From contig CAIOJG010000083.1 of the NCBI GenBank assembly GCA_903858555.1, forward strand, positions 1 to 7,027: a stretch of 7,027 bases of DNA, in the 5' to 3' direction. Origin of the DNA: Candidatus Magasanikiibacteriota bacterium. GTDB lineage: Bacteria > Patescibacteriota > Patescibacteriia > Magasanikbacterales > GWA2-37-8. Numbering within the stretch: the first letter of the stretch is position 1; each line of letters begins with the position of its first letter. Positions 1 through 4,781 of this stretch are shown here, piece after piece. The notes under the pieces are model-generated. The model saw only the letters and a list, made by a program, of their open reading frames with translations. It was not told where the DNA came from and made no database searches. The translations under genes and the position numbers were made by a program.

Positions 1-348
1 CCTTGGGAAGTTGGTTGGGCGGTATTTGGTTACAAAGCGGATGGTAAATTTAAATATCTTTCTTTGAAACCAAATGGTTATGGCGCGGAGTTGGGAGATT
101 TTCTTTTAGACAATAAACAAAATTTTCTTTATACTTCTGTGTTTGATACTGATCAATTTCCGATTAACACCAATTACAATGTTGTGATTACAGCGCAAAA
201 TAATATTATCACTGTGACGGTAAATGGAAAGCCTTATGTTCAATATACAATGTCATCTAAAGATTTAACGCTTGATGGTCAGTATGGTTTTTATACTGAG
301 GATGCATTAGTGCAGGTGTCGAATATTAAAATGGTTCAATTGAAGTAA
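1..348 (+). CDS. C-terminal fragment of a beta-sandwich (ConA-like/LamG-type) protein
   Basis: The frame is open from the first base and stops with TAA at 346-348, giving 115 residues of a protein whose start lies left of the window. An in-frame TTG at 64 is not a credible start, because coding-like sequence (PWEVGWAVFGYKADG) precedes it. The fragment alternates short hydrophobic strands with turns (YNVVITAQNNIITVTVNGK, then GQYGFYTEDALVQVSNIKM), with no cysteines and no membrane segment. This pattern, a 'vtvNGk' strand followed by a closing 'G.yGfyte...v.vsNi' strand, resembles the end of concanavalin A-like jelly-roll domains (LamG, or the DUF1080/3-keto-disaccharide hydrolase group). Such domains often sit at the C-terminus of secreted or surface proteins that bind or cleave glycans. 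No catalytic residue can be assigned, so a function cannot be given. That the reading is coding is fairly sure; the fold is an inference. Confidence 0.7.
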   Translation, partial: PWEVGWAVFGYKADGKFKYLSLKPNGYGAELGDFLLDNKQNFLYTSVFDTDQFPINTNYNVVITAQNNIITVTVNGKPYVQYTMSSKDLTLDGQYGFYTEDALVQVSNIKMVQLK

Positions 349-538
349 TAAAATTCAAAAATAAAAATACCGGCAAATTTTAGCATTGCGTAGCTTTTGA
401 AGTAAATTAATAAATTTTGTAGTAAAATGCATTTGTTTGAGCGAAGCGAGTTGTGCATTTTACGTTAAGCAAAATTTGTTAATTTACCAAAAGCGTAGCA
501 CGGCTAAAATTTGCCGGTATTTTTATTTTTGAATTTTA
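349..538. repeat. 190-nt near-perfect inverted repeat (giant hairpin) between convergent genes
   Basis: The outer arms, 349-384 and 503-538, are perfect reverse complements over 36 nt. Inner blocks also pair in register: 393-399 with 488-494 (GCTTTTG/CAAAAGC), 402-419 with 470-487 (17 of 18, the odd pair being T411-G478, a wobble in plus-strand RNA), and 422-431 with 454-463 (GTAAAATGCA/TGCATTTTAC). The apex at 432-453 contains GCGAAGC (441-447), and GCGTAGC occurs in both flanks (388-394 and 493-499). The left arm begins right after the stop of the upstream gene. The right arm overlaps the last 16 bases of truB, including its stop. With T-rich outer arms it could terminate transcription from both sides, but it is far longer than an intrinsic terminator needs to be. 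A palindromic repeat element of the genome is the alternative reading. Confidence 0.9.
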
Positions 539-1191
539 ATAGCGTCATCAACTTTATAGTCGCCGATTTGGGTGCGGCGTAGGGCGCTGCAGTAGGCGCC
601 GATGTTTAGTTTAGCCCCAATATCATTGGCTAAAGTGCGAATGTAGGTGCCGGTTGAACAGGTGATTTCGATGGTAAGTTCTGGATAGGAATAATCCAAA
701 AATTTTATTTCCGAAATGGTAATTTGATTTGGTTCGCGTTCTACGGTTTTTCCTTGGCGAGCTAGTGTGTAAAGTCTTTGTCCGTTGATTTGTTTGGCGG
801 AGAACATTGGTGGTAGTTGGTCTTGAGTACCGACAAAACTTTTTAATACTTCTTCAATTTTTTTCAGATCTATTTTTTTAGCCTCAGGATTTTTTATTAT
901 TTCACCGGTGGAATCAAAACTGTCGGAGGTCGCGCCCAGCGTCAAAGTGGCGATATATTTTTTTGGTAAGTTTTTAAACTCGTCAATTTTTTTGGTGTTT
1001 TCACGTCCGACGGCTACAATTAAAAGCCCGGTGGCAAATGGATCCAAAGTGCCGGCATGACCGACTTTAATTTTTTTATTGCCGGTCGATATTCGTAATT
1101 TTCCGCGCAAAAAATTGACTGCGTCAAAACTGGTCCAGTCGACTGGTTTATCTACGAGGATGAAATCTTTGTTTAAAAATTCTGTGTCCAT
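523..1191 (-). CDS. truB: tRNA pseudouridine(55) synthase TruB, short form
   Basis: TruB converts U55 in the T-loop of tRNAs to pseudouridine. Counting from the ATG at 1191, the protein has 222 residues. It shows KPVDWTS (15-21), the catalytic motif GHAGTLDPFATG with the nucleophile Asp50, the conserved Tyr79 in KKYIATLTLG, the substrate-contacting PPMFSAKQINGQRLY stretch (about 127-141) and TGTYIRTLANDIG (180-192). Escherichia coli TruB has about 314 residues; the C-terminal PUA RNA-binding domain is absent here, as in other compact TruB forms. An in-frame TTG at 1224 would add 11 residues (MAKYTLFYPTP) that match nothing in the family, and that TTG lies in the spacer of a good promoter, so ATG 1191 is preferred. 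There is no Shine-Dalgarno before it and the mRNA looks leaderless. The last codons and stop lie in the arm of the 349-538 inverted repeat. The gene converges with the upstream fragment and diverges from infB. Confidence 0.95.
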   Translation of the reverse strand: MDTEFLNKDFILVDKPVDWTSFDAVNFLRGKLRISTGNKKIKVGHAGTLDPFATGLLIVAVGRENTKKIDEFKNLPKKYIATLTLGATSDSFDSTGEIIKNPEAKKIDLKKIEEVLKSFVGTQDQLPPMFSAKQINGQRLYTLARQGKTVEREPNQITISEIKFLDYSYPELTIEITCSTGTYIRTLANDIGAKLNIGAYCSALRRTQIGDYKVDDAIKIQK

Positions 1192-1202
1192 AGGTGTAGG
1201 GT

Positions 1203-1231
1203 AAAATAGCGTGTATTTAGCCAAATGTCAA
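1203..1231 (-). promoter_or_regulatory. truB promoter, sigma70-type, leaderless
   Basis: On the minus strand TTGACA (1231-1226, perfect -35) is followed by a 17-nt spacer and TATTTT (1208-1203, -10). The ATG at 1191 begins 11 nt after the -10, so transcription should start about 4-6 nt before it. The upstream TTG (1224-1222) falls inside the spacer and cannot be on this transcript. Confidence 0.75.
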
Positions 1232-1244
1232 ACCTAGCTTTTTA

Positions 1245-1273
1245 TTGACGAAATAGTTTTTCTCCTGTATAAT
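1245..1273 (+). promoter_or_regulatory. infB promoter, near-consensus sigma70-type, leaderless
   Basis: TTGACG (1245-1250, 5 of 6) is followed by a 17-nt spacer and a perfect TATAAT (1268-1273). An in-frame ATG at 1272 overlaps this -10 box and so cannot be the translation start of this transcript; the ATG at 1284 begins 10 nt after the -10. The -35 box lies only 13 nt from the -35 box of the divergent truB promoter, so the polymerases probably compete or are jointly controlled. Confidence 0.85.
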
Positions 1274-1283
1274 GCGATTACTT

Positions 1284-3299
1284 ATGAATGTCACAGAACT
1301 AGCCCGACAACTTCGCGTCCATCCTCAAAAACTTTTGCAAATTTTGCCTGAGTTTGGTTTTGATGTTGGTGCACGCGCGGTAAAAATCGATGACCGTGTG
1401 GCTCAACAGATTCAGCGCGATTGGCGTCGAATCAAATTTGTGATGGAAGACAGAGAACTTAAAGCAAAATTAAAAGAAAAAGAATTGGAACGTCAGCAGC
1501 GTCAAGAAAGTGGCGCGACGGTTGAGATTCCAAACGTTTTGACGGTGCGTGAACTTTCGGATATTTTAAATATTCCAATCAACAAGTTGATTTTGGAATT
1601 GATGAAAAATGGTATTTTGGCGACACAGAATGAAAAGATTGATCGCGAGACTGCTGTGTTGATGGCCCAAGAACTTGGTTTTTCCGCAGTTTTAAAAACT
1701 GAAGTGGACACTGTTCAAGATTCTACTCATTTAGAAAATTTAGAAAAGATTTTATCTTCCGGTAATGATACTCCTCGTCCGCCAGTAGTGGTGGTGATGG
1801 GTCACGTTGATCACGGTAAAACAAAATTGCTCGATGCGATTCGTTCTACTGATGTGGTTTCTGGTGAAGCCGGTGGTATTACTCAGCATATCGGTGCGTA
1901 CCAAGTAATTTGGCACAATCCAAAAACAAAAGAAAAATCTCCACTTACTTTTATTGATACTCCTGGTCACGAAGCGTTTACTGTAATGAGATCTCGTGGT
2001 GCGAAAGTTGCTGACATTGCTATTTTGGTAGTCGCAGCTGATGACGGTGTAAAACCACAAACAGTGGAAGCGATCAATATTATCAAAGCCGCCAAGTTGC
2101 CGGTAATTGTGGCCATAAATAAAATTGATAAACCAGCTGCGGACGCACAGAGAGTTCGCTCTGAAGTATCTCAGCACGGTTTGATTCCAGATGACTGGGG
2201 TGGTGAAGTGCCGATGATCGAAATTTCCGCAAAAAATAATTTAAATATTGATAAACTTTTAGATTCGATTTTATTGTTGGCTGAAATGAATGCGGCCACA
2301 ATAAAAGCTGATGCCACTCGGGCTGCGGCTGGTACTGTGATTGAAGCGCACGTGGACAAAGGCCAGGGTCCGGTAGCGACTGTTTTGGTTCAGACCGGTA
2401 CTTTAAAAATAAATGATCCGCTGGTAGTAAATGGTGAAATTTATGGTAAAGTTCGGGCGATGAAAAATTATCGTGGTGATGATTTGAAGACCGCTGCTCC
2501 AAGTACTCCAGTGAAAATTTTAGGTTTCAAACTAGCTCCACGCGTGGGAGATATTTTGGATGTTGGAAGTGTTGGCACCGCCACAGAAATAAATTTGAAA
2601 AATAAACGCGCTCAAAATACTGGTGCTGAACAGCGCCCAGTAACAAGTACTGGTGATACTGAAGCCGATGAAGCTCGCAAGACTTTCAACCTCGTGATTA
2701 AGACCGATGTGCTCGGATCACTTGAAGCCATCACTGCCTCTTTAGAAAAAATTAAAAATGATGAAGTGAGTGTCAAAGTGGTTGGTAAAGGTTTGGGCAA
2801 TATTACGGCTGACGATGTATCTTTGGCTTCGGCTACTGGTGCGCAGGTGATTGCTTTCAATGTGGCCAAGAGTCCGCTCGCCAATGAGATGATGCAAAAT
2901 ACCGGCGTCGTGTTTAAACAATTTAAAATCATTTACGATCTTTTCGATTACATCAAAGAAGAATTAGAAAAACTTTTGAATCCGGAAATTGTTACTACTG
3001 AACTTGGTATTTTCAAAGTCATGGCCATCTTTAGAACGGACAAAACCAATATGATTGTTGGTGGTCGCGTCGAGATGGGCAAGATTGAGAAAGACTGCAA
3101 GATTCGCGTCAAACGTGATAAAGAAATTATTGGTAAAGGCACACTTTCGCACTTACAAAGTGGTCAACAAGATATGAAAGTAATTCCTGAAGGAAATGAA
3201 TGTGGTGTGCAGTTTGAAGGTAAATTGAAACTTTTGGTAGACGATGTGCTCGAAGCATATAAAGAAGAAAAGAAGGAAAAGAAATTAATTTTGAATTAG
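1284..3299 (+). CDS. infB: translation initiation factor IF-2
   Basis: IF-2 is the GTPase that brings initiator fMet-tRNA to the 30S subunit and promotes 50S joining. From ATG 1284 the protein has 671 residues. Two IF2_N-type helical modules are visible (residues about 2-48, starting NVTELARQLRV, and about 82-133, around LTVRELSDILNIP), separated by a charged K/E/R/Q-rich helix. The G domain follows with all motifs: G1 GHVDHGKT (173-180), G2 GGITQHIG (197-204), G3 DTPGH (225-229), G4 NKID (279-282) and G5 SAK (318-320). The middle beta-barrel and IF-2 domain 3 come next, and a C2 domain (GRVEMGKIEKDCKIRVKRD) closes the protein. It is shorter than the 890-residue Escherichia coli protein mainly in the N-terminal part, as in other compact genomes. 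The ATG at 1272 is inside the -10 box, while a start at 1284 gives the typical MNVTELA opening. trxA follows after 27 nt with no terminator between, suggesting co-transcription. Confidence 0.97.
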   Translation: MNVTELARQLRVHPQKLLQILPEFGFDVGARAVKIDDRVAQQIQRDWRRIKFVMEDRELKAKLKEKELERQQRQESGATVEIPNVLTVRELSDILNIPINKLILELMKNGILATQNEKIDRETAVLMAQELGFSAVLKTEVDTVQDSTHLENLEKILSSGNDTPRPPVVVVMGHVDHGKTKLLDAIRSTDVVSGEAGGITQHIGAYQVIWHNPKTKEKSPLTFIDTPGHEAFTVMRSRGAKVADIAILVVAADDGVKPQTVEAINIIKAAKLPVIVAINKIDKPAADAQRVRSEVSQHGLIPDDWGGEVPMIEISAKNNLNIDKLLDSILLLAEMNAATIKADATRAAAGTVIEAHVDKGQGPVATVLVQTGTLKINDPLVVNGEIYGKVRAMKNYRGDDLKTAAPSTPVKILGFKLAPRVGDILDVGSVGTATEINLKNKRAQNTGAEQRPVTSTGDTEADEARKTFNLVIKTDVLGSLEAITASLEKIKNDEVSVKVVGKGLGNITADDVSLASATGAQVIAFNVAKSPLANEMMQNTGVVFKQFKIIYDLFDYIKEELEKLLNPEIVTTELGIFKVMAIFRTDKTNMIVGGRVEMGKIEKDCKIRVKRDKEIIGKGTLSHLQSGQQDMKVIPEGNECGVQFEGKLKLLVDDVLEAYKEEKKEKKLILN

Positions 3300-3326
3300 T
3301 ATTAAATATTTTTAATTTTTTTCAAT

Positions 3327-3647
3327 ATGGAACAAGTATTTACCGACGCAAATTTTAAGGCAGAAGTTTTGGAAAGTAAGACTCCGGTATTTGTAGACTT
3401 TTGGGCTCCATGGTGTGGACCTTGCCAAATGATGGGACCAATCGTAGATGAATTGGCCAAAGAATTGGAAGGCAAAAATATCAAAATCGGAAAATGCAAT
3501 GTTGATGAAAACAATGATACTTCCACTGCTTACAGTGTGATGAGTATTCCAACTTTCTTGATTTTCAAAGACGGTGCTGTGGTTGACCAAATGGTCGGCG
3601 GAGTACAAAAAGAAAAGTTGAAGGAAATGATGGCTAAGTATTTGTAA
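3327..3647 (+). CDS. trxA: thioredoxin
   Basis: This is a small cytoplasmic dithiol-disulfide oxidoreductase that reduces protein disulfides. At 106 residues it has the standard length of a single thioredoxin domain, with no signal peptide. The active site WCGPC has Cys30 and Cys33, preceded by FVDFWAP with the buried Asp24. The cis-proline loop SIPT has Pro75, and the end GGVQKEKLKEMM is typical. It starts 27 nt after infB and is followed directly by an intrinsic terminator, so it is most likely the last gene of an infB-trxA transcript. There is no Shine-Dalgarno: the 27-nt gap is almost all A and T. A TTTAAT at 3311-3316 lies 10 nt before the ATG, the spacing seen at the other promoters here, but without a good -35 box. 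An extra promoter of its own is therefore possible but weak. trxA is the usual symbol for this type; the gene could equally be a paralogue. Confidence 0.95.
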   Translation: MEQVFTDANFKAEVLESKTPVFVDFWAPWCGPCQMMGPIVDELAKELEGKNIKIGKCNVDENNDTSTAYSVMSIPTFLIFKDGAVVDQMVGGVQKEKLKEMMAKYL

Positions 3648-3651
3648 AATT

Positions 3652-3681
3652 AAAAAATCACCTTTAATCGGGTGATTTTTT
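3652..3681 (+). terminator. intrinsic terminator of infB-trxA
   Basis: AAAAAATCACC (3652-3662) pairs perfectly over 11 bp with GGTGATTTTTT (3671-3681) around an 8-nt loop. The T-run is the 3' half of the stem, and the matching A-run could make it work in both directions. It starts 5 nt after the trxA stop. Confidence 0.88.
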
Positions 3682-3683
3682 GT

Positions 3684-3712
3684 TTGCAAATAATTGTGTC
3701 AGAGTGTAATAT
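3684..3712 (+). promoter_or_regulatory. possible promoter of the alpha/beta hydrolase gene
   Basis: TTGCAA (3684-3689, 4 of 6) and TAATAT (3707-3712, 4 of 6) are separated by 17 nt, and the ATG at 3722 follows the -10 by 9 nt. The boxes are weak, but the geometry equals that of the truB, infB and dnaE promoters. A promoter is needed here because a terminator lies just upstream. An overlapping TGTAAT (3705-3710) is another possible -10. Confidence 0.45.
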
Positions 3713-3721
3713 GTTAGTTAT

Positions 3722-4270
3722 ATGAACAATACTATTATTTTAATTCTCCCTGGTTGGCAAGACTCTGGTCCGCAACATTGGCAGAGTCTTTGGTTGAAAA
3801 AATATCCAAATGCGGTAAAAGTGATTCAAACAGATTGGATGAATCCTAAAAAAGAAGAGTGGGTAAAAACTTTGAATGAGTATATTGAAAAATATAAAGA
3901 TAAAGATATTGTTTTGGTTGGTCATAGTTTAGCTTGCGCTACTTTTGCTTTTTGGTCCAATGAATATTTTGATAAGTCCTCGGCAAAAATTAAAGGCGCG
4001 TTAATGGTAAGTCCGAGTGATATGGACGCACCCAATTTTCCAAATGAAATTCAAGGATTTTCGCCTATGCCTCTAGAACTACTAAAATTTAAGGCGATTG
4101 CGGTGGTTAGCGATAATGATATTTGGGTGAGTGTGGAACGTGCTAAATATTTTGCGCAATGTTGGGGTGTGGAATTGGTAAATATTGGTCCGGGTGGTCA
4201 TATTAATACTGATGCTGGTTTCGGGGAGTGGTCAGAAGGGGAGATGTTATTGGAAAAACTTTTAAAATAA
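3722..4270 (+). CDS. RBBP9/YdeN-family alpha/beta hydrolase
   Basis: This is a 182-residue predicted serine hydrolase of the small alpha/beta-hydrolase group that includes bacterial YdeN and human RBBP9; the substrate is unknown. It opens with the strand and oxyanion-region motif ILILPGWQDSGPQHWQSLW (about 6-24). The nucleophile elbow is GHSLAC with Ser69. The acid is most likely Asp133 in VVSDNDIWVS, and the base is His160 in GPGGHINTDAGFGEW, so the triad is complete. There is no signal peptide or membrane segment, so it should be cytoplasmic. The length matches the family (about 180-190 residues). It stands alone between two terminators, which suggests a monocistronic gene. No Shine-Dalgarno precedes the ATG, and the likely promoter would give a leaderless mRNA. 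The family is well supported; the physiological role is not visible. Confidence 0.93.
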   Translation: MNNTIILILPGWQDSGPQHWQSLWLKKYPNAVKVIQTDWMNPKKEEWVKTLNEYIEKYKDKDIVLVGHSLACATFAFWSNEYFDKSSAKIKGALMVSPSDMDAPNFPNEIQGFSPMPLELLKFKAIAVVSDNDIWVSVERAKYFAQCWGVELVNIGPGGHINTDAGFGEWSEGEMLLEKLLK

Positions 4271-4303
4271 AAAAACTCTCGAGCGAATAACTCGAGAGTT
4301 TTT
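4271..4303. terminator. strong hairpin terminator, probably bidirectional
   Basis: AAAAACTCTCGAG (4271-4283) pairs perfectly over 13 bp with CTCGAGAGTTTTT (4291-4303) around the 7-nt loop CGAATAA. It begins directly after the hydrolase stop codon. The A-run on the left makes it an equally good terminator for minus-strand transcription arriving from the 4304-4700 region. Confidence 0.92.
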
Positions 4304-4309
4304 ATTTAG

Positions 4310-4489
4310 AAGACCGTCCTGGTTTTAAATACAAAATATTTATATTCAAAACGAGTGGAGACGGTCTTGGGAAAGAGCCGAGCCACTACGTCCGTTTTCG
4401 GAGAGTGGCGGTGCGAAGTGCACCTTAAAACCCGTTTATTCAGCCGAGACCAGCTATATACATGATTCAAGCGTTGCATGTAATCGCTT
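4310..4489 (-). ncRNA. candidate structured RNA (chain of stem-loops), unknown family
   Basis: At least four stem-loops lie in about 180 nt. (1) AAGACCGTC (4310-4318) with GACGGTCTT (4360-4368) encloses a second stem, 4322-4335 with 4339-4352. (2) GCCACT (4382-4387) with AGTGGC (4404-4409) has TCCG/CGGA nested at 4391-4402. (3) GGTGC (4410-4414) pairs with GCACC (4420-4424). (4) AAGCG (4469-4473) pairs with CGCTT (4485-4489), or alternatively TACATG (4459-4464) with CATGTA (4477-4482). In stem 1 the plus strand has A-C mismatches at 4327/4347 and 4332/4342; on the minus strand both become U-G wobble pairs, giving 14 uninterrupted pairs. The RNA is therefore probably read from the minus strand, towards the 4271-4303 terminator. 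The sequence does not look like tmRNA, RNase P RNA, SRP RNA or a tRNA. It could be the 3' untranslated part of the small ORF at 4503-4667. G+C is near 48 percent, above its flanks. Confidence 0.45.
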
Positions 4490-4502
4490 TGAAACCGATC
4501 TC

Positions 4503-4667
4503 TCAAACGACGTCGTCGCAGTCTTGACTGAGAGCTCTGTTTCTTCTTCTCAAAAGGACAGCTTGCGCATTTTCACGATCAGCCGGTTTTGTCGACGGAT
4601 CATTTGCCAAGTGTTCGAGTACCTCCTCATTCAAGGAGTCAATTTCGCCCAGTTCAAAATCAGCCAT
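4503..4667 (-). CDS. small acidic protein of unknown function (54 aa)
   Basis: I do not recognise this protein. The minus-strand ATG at 4667 opens a 54-codon frame (MADFELGEIDSLNEEVLEHL..., ending ...LSQDCDDVV) closed by TGA at 4503-4505. It carries 13 Asp/Glu against 6 Lys/Arg, with most basic residues clustered in LLRRRNRAL (about 38-46). The N-terminal half and the stretch ADRENAQAVLLRRRNRAL look helical; there is no signal peptide or membrane segment. Support for it being a gene: AGAGGT ends 5 nt before the ATG, a good Shine-Dalgarno in a window where the other genes lack one; a perfect TTGACA box lies at 4732-4727; and the sequence in front contains a dyad. G+C (about 48 percent) is higher than in neighbouring genes, which may mean a foreign origin. 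The gene diverges from dnaE. A second basic frame begins at TTG 4506, overlapping its stop; a frameshifted longer protein cannot be excluded. Confidence 0.55.
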   Translation of the reverse strand: MADFELGEIDSLNEEVLEHLANDPSTKPADRENAQAVLLRRRNRALSQDCDDVV

Positions 4668-4672
4668 GGCGT

Positions 4673-4678
4673 ACCTCT
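4673..4678 (-). promoter_or_regulatory. Shine-Dalgarno of the 54-aa ORF
   Basis: AGAGGT on the minus strand stands 5 nt before the ATG at 4667. It matters because truB, infB, trxA, the hydrolase and dnaE show no such site, so it both supports this start and marks the small gene as different. Confidence 0.6.
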
Positions 4679-4681
4679 ATA

Positions 4682-4695
4682 ACGGACTTGTCCGT
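4682..4695. promoter_or_regulatory. 14-nt dyad, possible operator or 5' leader hairpin
   Basis: ACGGAC and GTCCGT are perfect inverted repeats with a 2-nt centre (TT). The dyad lies between the predicted -10 box (4709-4704) and the Shine-Dalgarno of the 54-aa ORF, at roughly the first bases of its transcript. This position suits a repressor operator. An RNA hairpin is less likely because a 2-nt loop would force the inner pair open. Confidence 0.45.
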
Positions 4696-4703
4696 ATGCG
4701 ATA

Positions 4704-4732
4704 AGACTATCTATTTTCATGATTTTTGTCAA
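4704..4732 (-). promoter_or_regulatory. promoter of the 54-aa ORF / structured RNA
   Basis: On the minus strand a perfect TTGACA (4732-4727) is followed by a 17-nt spacer and TAGTCT (4709-4704). The -10 keeps only the first T and A and the last T of TATAAT, so it is weak. Transcription would start near 4697, giving a leader of about 30 nt, unlike the leaderless neighbours. It is back to back with the dnaE promoter. Confidence 0.5.
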
Positions 4733-4743
4733 TGTTTCCGCCA

Positions 4744-4772
4744 TTGCCAGATGACCAAAATTTAGGTAAAAT
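4744..4772 (+). promoter_or_regulatory. dnaE promoter, leaderless
   Basis: TTGCCA (4744-4749, 5 of 6) and TAAAAT (4767-4772, 5 of 6) are 17 nt apart. The ATG at 4782 begins 9 nt after the -10, so the mRNA should have a leader of only about 2-3 nt. No Shine-Dalgarno is present. Confidence 0.75.
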
Positions 4773-4781
4773 AACCCCGCT

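Noticed and set aside
64..348. TTG at 64 as the start of a 94-codon gene
   Set aside because: The frame is open and coding-like back to base 1, so this is the end of a longer gene cut by the window.
349..538. CRISPR array or insertion-sequence ends
   Set aside because: There is one inverted pair rather than spaced direct repeats, no transposase frame between the arms, and no target-site duplication visible beside the arms.
1752..2932. Several open frames on the minus strand across infB
   Set aside because: They are antisense shadows of a fully conserved IF-2 gene, with no start signals and no family resemblance.
3302..3689. Two minus-strand frames across trxA
   Set aside because: They are antisense to a complete thioredoxin, and the upper one would start in the terminator region.
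4304..4502. tmRNA, RNase P RNA, SRP RNA or tRNA in the gene-free region
   Set aside because: I looked for the conserved ends, tag frame, T-loop and core motifs of these RNAs on both strands and found none.
4306..4506. 66-codon minus-strand frame starting at TTG 4506 as a protein gene
   Set aside because: It has a non-ATG start, no recognisable motif, and an Arg/Lys-rich, disordered composition. Stem-loops with minus-strand wobble pairing run through it. It is kept only as an alternative in the findings.
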